Source of the DNA: Molossus alvarezi
Taxonomy: Eukaryota; Chordata; Mammalia; Chiroptera; Molossidae
Length of the DNA stretch: 64,000 bases
Reading direction: 5' to 3'
NCBI GenBank assembly: GCA_037176705.1
Contig: CM073907.1
Location: forward strand, 9,145,001 to 9,209,000
The position numbers and the translations under genes are program-made. Numbering within the stretch: position 1 is the stretch's first letter; every line of letters begins with the position of its first letter. This document shows positions 1-10,812 of the stretch, piece after piece. Below the pieces are notes generated by a model that saw only the letters and a program-made list of their open reading frames with translations, had not been told where the DNA came from and searched no databases.

Positions 1-24
1 CGTATATTTTAAAATGATTCACCC

Positions 25-233
25 TGCCCAGCCGGTGTGTCTCAGTGGTTGAGTGTCGACCCACGCACCAAGAAGTTCAATTCTCGGTCAGGGCACATGC
101 CCAGGTTGTGGGCCTGATCCCCAGTGGGGGGCATGCAGGAGGCGGCCACTCGATGTTCTCTCTCATTAATGTTTCTCTCTCTCTCTCCCTCTACATTCCT
201 GTCTCTCTAAGATCAATAAAGAAAAAAAAAAAA
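25..233 (+). mobile_element. VES SINE, short form
   Basis: tRNA-derived SINE. The head carries an A-box-like 'gtctcagtggttgag' and a degenerate B box ('agttcaattctcggtc'), then the diagnostic 'gggcacatgcccaggttg', 'atccccagtgggggg', a CT-rich stretch and 'gatcaataaag' followed by poly-A. VES SINEs are Pol III-transcribed and mobilised by L1. No convincing target-site duplication could be found, so this copy is probably moderately old. Confidence 0.9.
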
Positions 234-913
234 GGTCCATTGGACTGTGAAGGTCAGAGAAAGTCAAGGCAGAGCTTGGCAACTATTACAGTGAAGTCAC
301 CGGTGAACCTGCCACGTTAACCACAGCATTTCTTCAAGCGTGAGCACGTTGTCAGTCCCTCTGGGCTACAATTCTGAACCGTGTGCTCTGTGAAAAACTC
401 CCTTTGGAATTCTGTGCTTTTCAATAGCAGCTTAAGTTTCAATCTTGAGTTTTATTTTCTTTCCGTCATTAGAGAGCCAAGCGTGATGATGTTGCTCATG
501 ACATGTTAAAAGAGCATGCTGGTTCTAAGTCTCGGTATAGTTTTTTCTGCTAGAGTAACATTTTAAAGAGGAACATGATTATAAAGTGAAAGCAACTCAA
601 AACACGGAAAAGTTTCCAGTTGTGACTTACTGGGCCAGCAGGACTTTCTCAGAACCATTGACCAACAGGTTAGACAACTTTTTCTAGCTTTTAGAGTTGC
701 CTACCAGGAGAAGAAAGGAGTTGATACTCATTTTCCATTCATTTCTTTCTCTAAAATATGTCAGGATTTTTAAGTTATAAAAAATTATCAAATAGCACCT
801 TATATTTTTCTCTGCTATCAACCACTTCCACTGTAGTAAAAACAACAAAATAATACCAAATTGCATTGGGACACAGGACTTTTTTGTTGTTATTAATTTT
901 TTGTATTGTTGAT
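234..913. other. unique non-coding DNA
   Basis: No exon, RNA gene or clear repeat is visible. The sequence is AT-rich, with stops in all frames over short distances. A small open frame on the minus strand near 684-866 has no protein-like features. Confidence 0.5.
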
Positions 914-914
914 G

Positions 915-953
<39 letters not shown>

Positions 954-956
954 TTT
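914..956 (+). repeat. (TTTA)n microsatellite
   Basis: About ten uninterrupted TTTA/ATTT units. Such a tract may be length-polymorphic. It could be the leftover A-rich tail of an old reverse-strand retroelement, but no body is visible next to it. Confidence 0.95.
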
Positions 957-1085
957 TGGTTGGCTTTGCTTTTTCTTAATCCCAAGGTTGAAGCCACATC
1001 AAAGAAAAACATCTTCCTTCTATGTGGTTCTTCTAACCTAATCCCCAAACTAAATTTTAAAAGCATCTCTGAAGATTTGCTTTTG

Positions 1086-1190
1086 GGTGGTGGACACACA
1101 ATGCAATATGCAAATTATGTATCATAGAGTTATACACTTGAAACCCATATAATTTTATTAACCAATGTCACCCCAATTGAATTAGAAAAA
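1086..1190 (+). mobile_element. old L1 3' end fragment
   Basis: 'ggacacacaatgcaatatgc' followed by 'cacttgaaacccatataatt' and 'ttattaaccaatgtcacccc' matches the terminal 3' UTR of placental L1MA-type elements. The poly-A tail is degraded and no TSD is visible, so the insertion is ancient. The same 3' UTR family appears reversed at 35848-36030. Confidence 0.8.
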
Positions 1191-1334
1191 TATCTCAATT
1201 GGATGTCATATAAACTCAATTAAATTGACTTGTGTGCACCCTTTTTATTAAAAGCACTCACAAGTGGAAATATGATAAAGGAGTGAAATGATCAATATCA
1301 AAGGGAAGTGAAAAAGTTGGATTCTGCTGTTTCT

Positions 1335-1654
1335 TTGTTTTTTGTTTTTTATATCCTCACCCGAGAACATTTTTCCATTTCTTGTTCAGATAGAGTGGGA
1401 AGGGAGGGAGGGAGGGAAGGAGGGAGGGAGGGAGGGAGGGAAGGAGGGAGGGAGGGAGGGGGAGGGGGAGAGAGAGAGAGAAAGAAAAAGAAACATCGAC
1501 GTGAAAGGGGCACATCGAGTGGCTGCCCTCCGCACGACCCAACCAGGGCCGGGGACAAACTGCAACCGAGGTACGCGCCCTTAGCGGGAACCGAACCCAG
1601 GTATCTCTGGACCGCAGGCTGATGCTCTAACCGCTGAGCTAAACCAGCCAGGGC
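1335..1654 (-). mobile_element. VES SINE, long form, with expanded GGGA tract
   Basis: Reverse-oriented SINE bounded by a perfect 16-bp target-site duplication, 'ggattctgctgtttct', at 1319-1334 and 1655-1670. The reverse strand shows the tRNA head ('gccctggctggtttagctca'), the B box, a CT-rich region expanded to a long (CCCT)n, and the long-form tail module (reverse of 'tcctcacccgagaac'). The CCCT/GGGA expansion at about 1397-1470 makes this copy longer than the others. The perfect TSD points to a fairly young insertion. Open frames of 80-134 codons here are simple-repeat translations, not genes. Confidence 0.96.
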
Positions 1655-1670
1655 GGATTCTGCTGTTTCT

Positions 1671-4600
1671 ATTTGTAAACATGATGTAAAGTGGAACAGA
1701 GAGCCAGAAGGATACTTGGAGATGACCGTAGCACCATAATCTTTGGGTTCCATTTAAAAAGTAATTTTTAAATGGGGCAGAGACAGTACAGACATTTGCA
1801 GCAGGAAAAGGAATTACTCCACTCCAAAGTTTTTGCTCAGCTTTACAAGCAAACGTTTTAACAGAGTGCAACTTCACATGTGCTGAGGAAATAATATCCT
1901 AGGAAAATGAATACAAAATACATATCCTCAGATTAATACTATATAAATACATTTGCTATAGGTCTCATTAAATATTCATGGTACACACATGTACAGGTCA
2001 AATTACCTTTAAATATTAAATGTCTTTCCATTGGTGGGGAATTTCAGATTTATTTTGTGTTTATAGGATGGGACCCATGTGTTAATATCAGCCAGAAGAG
2101 TCGGCTGCTGGTTTAAGTAAGACCCCGAGGCTAGAAGGGACTTCACTTGTAAAAATATGGAATGGCTCCAGTGTCTCTGGCCTGGAAATCGCAACTGGAA
2201 TGCAAAGACATACTAAAAACCTAAGTATTTTGCTCATTCATTAAAGAAAAAAATGGAGGTTTGGGGCCTCTTGCATCTTATGCTTGCACAGATCTCTCTT
2301 AATGCAACCAGACTACTGAATTAGGGAGTACCATCCTTCCACGCAATGCAAGAAAGGTAGAGAGCATTTCCCTGCATGCACTGGGGTGGGGCGATGCTCC
2401 GCATTCCGGTCTGAGGGAGCCTTGGCCCTGGTCCTGTTCTGCCTCTGCAGAGTATAGAGATGCACTCACATACTTCACAGTCCTCTGGTCTTTTTCATCA
2501 AGAGCAGCACAGGCATAATGTTACAGCTGCTGCCTACCTCGTACTAGTGTCAGAGAACCAGCTGAGATCATCTGTGGGGCCACGGTGCGGGAAATACCAC
2601 CTTGAAAACAATGTAGAGCTTCGGAGGATCTCATCACCCATCCCTGGGAACAGGCTAGTCCAGCGCCTCACCCCCATTCACACCTCTGTGGAGGTCATTC
2701 CCACACTTGGTCCCGTGGTACCTCCGAAGGAGACGATTGGCATTTCTACACACAGGTTTTACATAGAGTGACCGAGCCACATGGCGAGTGTGGAAAGAAA
2801 TCACTCAACATACAGGTTTAAACATTTTCCTAAATGGACCACGTAATTCATCATCCAAACGGGGACATGCTTGGGGTGCTGGTGACAGTTATGCTGGGAC
2901 AGACGGGCCCTGGCCAGCTGAGGGAGTGATCACCTTGCGCAGGCCCATTATAAAACCACACTCCTGAATTCTCCACACATAAATAAACTTTAGCAACTCT
3001 AGCCTGATTTTTTTTAAAAAAATATACACGGTTGGATTGTGTGCTGAAAGTGTTATTTTGATCCATATAAAAATGTTCAATATGCCACAATGTTTCCAAG
3101 CCTGCGTTCTTTATTCTTTTTAATATACCAATTACCTTTTCAAGAAAAAAAAGAAAAAAGAAAAATGGAAATGCTTCAGGATTTTCTGAGCCTCAGAGAG
3201 GCTCTGTCCACACCCCTGGACTTGACCTTTGCTAGGTTCTGTCAGTGCCGTTGAAACTACCTGGGTATTCTTGATTCAGTGTTTCCTCAAATTCAGTACA
3301 GGTAAAACCAGATTCCCCTAAGATAGGTTCATCCCCCCTTGACTGTTCTGGGGACAGCAGGTGACTGCCTGTATTTCCACAATCTTTGTGCCCAATACCT
3401 GCCTGCGGTATCGGTGTGACACTCTGCAACTCTTGAGCTTCCAAGGAAGCATGCAGAAGAGAGGACAGATGCAGATGAGAGCGAGGGCCAGACCCTCTGT
3501 CTGGCGGCACCTTCAAAGGTCTCAGCCGCCTGATTTCTCACTGTCCACGGGGCAGCATCCACAGCCGCTGTGGCAAAGAGAACTCCAGGAGCAGGGCAGA
3601 GAGCCAGGCACCTGTGCCTCGGCTGGCAGCCTTCAGAGACTCAGGGAGGTGGCTTCTGGGGAAGGGAAGGTGACAAGGATGCATGCTGGTTCCCCATCTG
3701 CCATTTATCTGCAGCACCATCTGTAACATCTCCTCAGAGCCGGGGAGCGCCGCGGCCCCTGGGAACTGAGAGCCCTCCACTGTAGATCCTGGGTGGACGG
3801 ATGATGCTCTGAGAGAGAAGCAGCGATTCTTGGTCCTAAGCTCCCACTGGGCTGGAGACGCCCTTTGAGATGTCTCTGGCAGGTGCTCTGACAAGGAGGC
3901 CTGTGGAGCAGGCTCCCTGTGGGACTGCCCCTTCTGCTTGGGTGCATGGATCACTTCAATCACACCCCCTCATCACCACCACACAGGCATACATGCACCC
4001 CACGTGTAATGTTTACACATCTCAGCCTGAGTTCCACAGCACCGTAAGGCCCCCTTTGACCTAGAGGGTGCCTTTGTGCAAAGAAAATCACTAACAGCCA
4101 ATCAGATACAATGGATATTGTGTGAGGAGCCCCATGGAGTCCCACGAGGCTGTGAGGTGTTGCCCAGGACTGTAGGTGATCATTTCTCCGGATGCTTGAT
4201 GCCCCTTCCAGCCCCTCAGGTCACCAGAGTAGCATCTTACGTGCCTGGTGTACCTCTCATGCTGGTGTCTTGGAAGTGCTGTGATTACAACCCATGATGG
4301 AGACTTGTTGGGCCCTGGCCTTGCTCAGCAGCTGTCTTTGTGAAGAAGGAAGAAACTTCTGTCTGTTCAATATCTTTCAGGGACTCTCTTACCAAAACCT
4401 AACCTGCATCTAATCGGTACAGCTGTTCCGTACATATATTATGTTTTATCTTTAAAATGGGGCACTGTTGTTCCAACTACACATCAGAGAAGTGAATTTC
4501 AAAACCCTGTTACCTTCTTAAGCCACATAACTATTCAGTAGAATAGCCAACATTGAATATGTTGGCTGTTCTATATTTTTTACAACCCTACATTTGGAAA

Positions 4601-5284
4601 TGTTTTTAAAGCAACTGAATATTTGTTCTTAGTTTTTTAAAAAGTGGATATTCCCAATTATTATTGAAAATCATTTGGTTTCTAAAAATACAGAGAAAAG
4701 TAACCTGGATTCAGTAACCACCATTAAGATTTCAAACTGACATGAAATGAAGAAATTATTGAACAAGCAGAATATTGCTTGTGAAATAGAAGTGAACAAT
4801 TTATTGTGTTTACCAGGGGCATATCTTAAAGTAACTGGTATTATCTCTAAATGTGGGTTATTACAAAATTAAGGCTGAGGGTCACAGAGAATTATAATGT
4901 TCATAGGCTTTTCTGATGAGTAAAGTACTTTATAGAACATTTTAAGAAAACTTTATGAGTACATTTGTTCCTTCTCCATGACTGAATCATTCTCTTCTTA
5001 TCGACTTGAACCTTAGTGAGTACAGGATTTCTGTCAGATGAATTTTTTCATCTACAAAACTCCCCACACATTTCTGAGCATGGAATAAATACATGCTTAA
5101 AATACACTTATTTACTTAACTTATACAATATTCCAGTCATAGCTCTAGCCTCTGAAAATAAAAAAGTATTTGCTTCATGTTACAGGTCGTAAATCACTTT
5201 TACAAATGGTACTTTTAGGTACATTTGCTGTGATGATCTCCCATGTAGTCTATAGAAGCTGGAACTGGGAAACCTCATTTCCCA
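1671..5284. other. unique non-coding DNA, 3.6 kb
   Basis: No recognisable gene or clear repeat. Composition is mixed: 2400-2770 and 3400-3950 are relatively GC-rich with several short overlapping open frames on both strands, while 4400-5280 is AT-rich. None of the frames (for example 2460-2771 plus, 103 codons; 3538-3963 minus, 141 codons) has a protein family signature that I recognise, and opposing-strand overlap argues for chance. Some of this may be ancient repeat too diverged to see by eye. Confidence 0.45.
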
Positions 5285-5298
5285 AGATGACATGGCTT

Positions 5299-5685
5299 TT
5301 ATTTAGCAATTTTTTTCCCCATATTCTTTCATTTTTATTTTATTTTTTAATTTATTTTTATTGTTTGAAGTATCACAGATGTCCCCCCGCCCACTAACCC
5401 CCTCCTCCTGTTCCCGCCCCTCTCCTGCCTTCCTCACACTAATGTCTGTGTCCATTGGTTGTGCATATATGCATATAAGTTATTTGGGTTATCTCTTCCC
5501 ACCCACCCCCATCCCCTTCCCTCTGAGGTTTGTCAGTCTGTTCCCTACTTCCAAGACTCTGGGTCTTTTTTGCTTGTCAGCTTATTTTGTTCATGATATT
5601 CCATAAATAAGTAAGACCGCATGATACTTGTCTTTCTCTGACTGGCTTATTTCACTTAGCATAATCCTCTCTGGTTCCCTCCAAG
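5299..5685 (-). mobile_element. 5'-truncated L1 3' end
   Basis: The reverse complement reads 'agtgaaataagccagtcaga', 'cttatttatggaatatc', 'gaccc agagtcttggaag', then the terminal poly-A. It aligns unit by unit with the plus-strand L1 at 26948-27693. A perfect 14-bp target-site duplication, 'agatgacatggctt', flanks it (5285-5298 and 5686-5699). It is a typical target-primed reverse-transcription product that lost all of ORF1 and nearly all of ORF2. Confidence 0.95.
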
Positions 5686-5699
5686 AGATGACATGGCTT

Positions 5700-7790
5700 C
5701 TAAAATGTATGTCTTGATGATCCCAACATAGACCTTTTGACTCCCAGTCCTATGATCTTGCTGGTAGGAGACCGTAGACTTTACTGAATGAATGGATGTG
5801 TCAATCAGTCAATCGATGAAACCGTCAGAGAGTGAGCAGCAAAAACATGTCGTAAAGCAACCAGCTAATTGACGATCGGTGCTAAGGTTACTAGTTATGC
5901 GTTCTTTATTATTTTTGGCAAACAAGAATGAGGTGGATGAAAAACAAACACAGAACGAACAAAAAAAGTTACCCCCACTGAACCAGGGGTCACATTACTG
6001 TCAAAATGCTTGCACTGTACATATCTCTGCACTCAGAGAGGTTCAGAGTGCTTGCGTGATTAAAACGACTCACAAAAACTGGCTAGTTTGGCATCACCAT
6101 CCACGTGGCTCCTCGTTGACGATGGCCATTGTCATGAGGCTGGATTTAACTTCAGAAGTATCGCGTGCCATCTGGCTCCAAAGAGCAGATCTATTTTTAT
6201 AATATCAAATTTGCAATAAGGAAAAACGACACACAAGGCTTGGAGTTGGATGAGCTTCCAGTTTTAACACGATTGACTTTCTTTCGTCTTCCTGGGGGCC
6301 CCGAACTGGGTGGGCTCTTTTTCTCTGCTCCCGGCCTTATCTCTGTGAAGTTGTATAATTGAGATCCCAAAGTCGCTGAACAAACAGTAGGATTCTCTGT
6401 AGCAGACCTTTTGTTCATATACATTTCACTGGCTTTCGTTCGAGAAGGCAGAGAATGGCTATCATCTCTGCACTAATAATATCCTTCAGTAAATGATAAA
6501 GTCAAGTCCAAAGTAAACGGAGAAGCTTTATCAGCATGTCAACCTATCCTCTTACAGCTCTGTACTTACCAACTGTGCGCCCTTTTCCTAGATGTAGGCT
6601 TGGTGCCCATTAAAAGGCACTTACCAGAGTGGGTGTTTGTTTGCCAAAGGAGACGGGGCTGCCCTCTGATTCCAGTCACCCCGGTTTTCACTCTCATCAG
6701 AGGAAGAGAGGTATACTTTACAGCTAGACTCCTTCCTGGATGATCTCTTGACTCAAGTCTGGGGGAAACTCAGAGCTTCCTGCCAAGTTATTCTTTCTCT
6801 TTCTCCTTGTTAATATTAACTGATGGACTTCTCGGAGGGGAAGTGTATTTCTTACTGTGAATCGAGAGAACGCTGTGGTCGACCAGTTACTCTTCCACCC
6901 CGTTGTCAGAGAACATGAGTCAAAAGGGATTTACACACCCAGTTAATCCTAACAGATGGCCCTTCCCCTGTATTCCGAGAGAACTTGAAAATCAATCCAC
7001 ATTCTCTGCAACTCCAAATTAGGCAAATTAACACTGGCCTTGATGGTTGCCGAGCAGATACAGCAAAAGAGACACAGTGAAAAAGATAAAAGATGTAAAA
7101 ATGTAGAAAGACTTGTATCTCAACTCATTTAAAATTCTGTCCTCCACCCTCCCCACCCCCACTTTTGACATACAAATTATGCTTATCTGGAAAGGAGTGA
7201 AAACAGTCATATTCTTCCCTTTCTTTTCGTGCATGCTTGTGTGTGTGTCTTTATGCATGCATATGCTGGTATAGTTTGTGTAAGTGAAAATGTAAATGTA
7301 TAGAATGTTTATATTGCATGTACTTCACCCACTCAAATAGCACGTGGTTCTGTGGCCAATAACAGGAACAATGGAGGCTGCTTACATTGAGAAATAGCAA
7401 TATGTAGCAGGTTTTCTTGGCTTTGTGTTTTTTTGTTGTTGTTGTTATTTTCTTTTTTTTGCAATTGTAGACAAATATCCCTCTGGGAGTGGATGGCTCA
7501 GGGAAGGTGTGATGGGCTAGGAAGACTTTCGTCATAAAATCCCCACATAAAAACCCTGTCAAGATTGATAGAGACTGAAGTGTATATCACACTGTTGCTG
7601 CGTTGGTTTCATTCCAAACACAGCTTGTTTCTGAGTGATCTGTCATTGCCTTTAGACCCAAAGGGAAGAAAAGCTGGAGAGAGAAACCTCTCTTGGCCAC
7701 CTGTAGGCTGTCAGGGGAAGGTCCAGGGACATCCACATGCTCTGGGAATAAAGGTGTTCTGGAGGCCCCCAGTTTATATTCACGTTGCCT
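5700..7790. other. unique non-coding DNA
   Basis: No gene found. The segment has few obvious repeats, and 6000-7030 is of balanced composition. Open frames at 5879-6202 and 7251-7562 are isolated and have no recognisable domain. A T-rich tract with (TTG)n lies near 7424-7460. Confidence 0.45.
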
Positions 7791-8490
7791 GAATTCATTC
7801 TTTCAAAGAGCATGTCTTGTGCCGATGGCTGATCTAGATGCCGTGGTGGAGGATGCAAAGGTGAAAAAGAAACATATTCTTCATCTTTGGGAGTACACGT
7901 TCTAGGACCTGTAGAAACCACTGGAAGTCAAGCACTTGATCGATGCAGGGGACATAGAGGCCTTCCAGGAGGTGACATTTATTTATTTAGTTAGTTAGTT
8001 TTTTAATTTTCCTTCATTGATTTTAGAGAGAGAGGAAGGGAGAAGGAGAGAGAGATAGAAACAGCCATGAGAGAGAATATCGATTGGCCACCTCCTGCAT
8101 GCCCTGCACTGGGGATCGGGCCCACAACCTGGGAATGTGCCCTGACTGGGAATCGAACCAGCGACCCCCTGGTGCATGGGTCAATGCTCAACCACTGAGC
8201 CACACCAACTGGACCAGGAGGTGACATTTAAACCGTACTGAGCACTCTGAAGGACCAGTGTCCAGTGGCATTCCAGTCAGTGAAATGGCAGGAGCAAAGG
8301 GCAGCAGCATAGAGAATAAGCTGTATGTTCAAGGAATTGCAAGAAGTTCTGTGTGTGCCTGGACATGTGCCTGTAACACATGTCGAGGGAACAGTGTGGC
8401 CTGTGATGGGGCTGAACAACTGGGAGAAAGTCAGACTGTGAAAGGCTCGGGGACCAGGGCCATGTGACGGCATTTGGAGTTTATCCTGGA
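7791..8490 (-). mobile_element. L2 LINE 3' region, interrupted by a SINE
   Basis: Phrases such as 'gaggccttccaggaggtgac', 'tggcattccagtcag', 'gttcaaggaattgcaag' and 'atttggagtttatcctggag' match the reverse complement of the L2 3' region, and the left end 'gaattcattctttcaa' is the reversed L2 terminus. The element is ancient and heavily diverged. A VES copy (7982-8213) sits inside it, and removing the SINE and one TSD copy restores a continuous L2 block. Confidence 0.8.
7982..8213 (-). mobile_element. VES SINE, short form, nested in L2
   Basis: Reverse-oriented copy with a perfect 17-bp target-site duplication, 'ccaggaggtgacattta' (7965-7981 and 8214-8230). On the reverse strand the A box 'gtggctcagtggttgag' and B box 'ggttcgattccc' are intact, followed by 'gggcacattcccaggttg', the CT-rich region and an A/T-rich tail. 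It is one of the better-preserved copies. Confidence 0.97.
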
Positions 8491-10772
8491 GTCAAGATCA
8501 CTTCCTCTTCGGAACTCGTGGTATCCCTTGGTCATGAGAATGTTGCTGATCCACTTTGGCCACCAAGAGACCCATCAGTAGCCTGACCAGCAAAAGAAGA
8601 AGCAACAGACCAAGAGACTAAACAGTCATGAAAACAAGCTATGCCATCCTGGGCCAAACTCCGTCATGTTGTTTCCAAGTCATTCATTTCTACACACTTA
8701 ACTCTCCACAGTGCTGAACCCTTCTGCTAGCATTAGATGCTATTCAGACAGATCCGCATTTGCAGGAAGCAAGACCTTTTCTCATTTTACCAGTGTCCTT
8801 GACATACTTTGGGGGTGTCTATTCAACTCACACTTTTACCTTCCTTTCGAACTTTCCCCTACTTCACAGGGAGGTCCCTCCCTGGCCATGTGTGGATGTT
8901 ACCCTGCCCACCAGAGGCAACATGATCAGGTTCCTGGCCCAAGTTGGGCCAATTATGCTTTTTCTCCCAAGAGCTTCTTTACTTAAACAGAGAATGACTC
9001 AGAATTGAGTCAACTAATGATAGGTCTCAAGAGGGAAGGCCCAGAAGCAATTGTCCTTTGAGGTCCCAGGACCTCAACACCGATATGTTTCTCTGTTGTC
9101 TGGGGCCACTCGATTCTGTCCTTTTACAACACATCAGTATCCGTCCAACCATGAGCCTTACTTGCAGAAGCAAGGTCAAATCATTTTCTGATGACGGCAA
9201 ACCAAAGAAACCACTAAGATGGTTTATTTCATTTTGAATATTTTATTAGTTTTAATTAGTATAAACGTTCTTGGTGATTTTCCCTTGACAGATAACAATC
9301 AATTCCCAAGGCCGGGGAGGGGAATGTTCTATTTATTTCCGAGCATGAGAGGCCAGTTGACATCCAGCTGAAAATCTGATTGCAAGTCCCTTGAGGAAAA
9401 TGACTGTGTCTCTCATATTTTTGGTATTTCACTCATACAATTCCCCAGAGCAGTAACTAACTAGGTGTTTCCATCATTCTGGAATCCAGTGAATAAAAGG
9501 CTCATTTTTGTTTTTAACATTAAGATTATATCACTCAGTAACCTACTTAAGAATTAGAGAGATGCATCTATTTCTAAGTCCACCTATAGGGAGCTACCAC
9601 TGTCTGTTTCATTAACGTGCATAAGAATGACCACTTGCATTTTGCATCTAGGTAACAGCTGAACGGAAATTCTTAGCAGCCATATTTATCATTGCCAAGA
9701 TCTCCAAAAATTAGCCTTGTCATTAGGGACCACCTGTCCTTGGGAGAGGCGTTCCAGTAGCTCACACTGTGACTCAGTATTTCAAATGAAAAGGTTTGCC
9801 CATCAGTATGAACCTTCTGCCCTCCTGCCTCCTCCCTTCCTGCGCCACCATCTGGGTAGAGATGCATTAAGGCATTGCCAAAAATTGCCTCATCGAACAA
9901 TAGATGTCACTGTGTGACAGCATCCAAAGATTTAGCTCTTCAGGTTGATGACAAAACAAGAATGAAAGGGTCTGTAGACTTTAGACCTGGGATCGGTAGA
10001 GACCTGGTGTTTGGGTTGGGTGTGGTTTCCATTCTTGGGGAAGAATCAACAGTGACTCTCTTGCTCGTGTCTGGAAGCCTGAGATGAAGAACTTGGAAAG
10101 CCTTTGCCTAATAGGCAACCGTAAAACAATTCAAGTCCCAATGCAAGTTTCAATTCTGTAATCTGACCAAGGAACAAAATATTACCAGCTCTCGTCCATT
10201 ATAACGATTCATTCTATCAGCTCACTTTTGAAAAGGTTTCAGTTCTGAACCTACTTTCTCCCTATCAGACAGAGTATGAGATATGTTGAGATGAGATTGT
10301 TAAGAGCCCAGATGGTAGAATTTTATCTGGCCATCTGAGTCACTCAGAAAGCCCTGAGTGCTCTCCTTTTCCATGTATTATATTAAAACAAATTATTCTG
10401 GTGTCACAGACCTTGAATACCTACTAACCTTGATAAGCACTTACATCTAAACAAAAAGAGAATCAATTTGCATTTTCCTTTCTGCTGGCTCACATAATGC
10501 TTCATTTTACAGTTGCCATTAAGGGTTATTGCTGTCCTTACATACCACATTAGGCCGTTTGTGCCCATTGTTCCTGCCCAGTTCCATCAGCATGTTTCAG
10601 GTGGAAGGCATTTTCACAATGACATGGCTTTGTTCTGCCCCGACGCTATCATCTCAGATGTGTTCATCCCAACAGGTCTTTTCAAGACCTGAAAACTGTC
10701 CTCTGTGAGAGTGTGGCACTCATCACCTTCACTCACAATCAGAATTAATAATGCTCAAGGTCTCAGCATGTG
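8491..10772. other. unique non-coding DNA, possible old repeats
   Basis: No gene found. 8860-8970 ('cctggcccaagttgggccaa', 'ctttttctcccaagag') is reminiscent of an ancient interspersed repeat that I cannot name. 9380-9500 ('cccttgaggaaaatgactgtgtc', 'aattccccagagcagtaact') weakly resembles a plus-strand L2 terminus. 9215-9330 contains 'ttttaattagtataaa' and low-repeat sequence of the kind often conserved. Confidence 0.4.
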
Positions 10773-10776
10773 CACG

Positions 10777-10812
<36 letters not shown>
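10773..10812 (+). repeat. (CA)n microsatellite
   Basis: An imperfect CG/CA start followed by an uninterrupted CA run. It is probably length-variable and could form Z-DNA. Confidence 0.95.

Noticed and set aside
1349..1753. 134-codon open frame on the minus strand
   Set aside because: It lies across the VES SINE and its GGGA tract ('PPSLPPSLPPSL'); it is not a protein.
3538..3963. 141-codon minus-strand frame
   Set aside because: It overlaps plus-strand frames in a moderately GC-rich stretch where stops are rarer; no family, signal or motif is seen.
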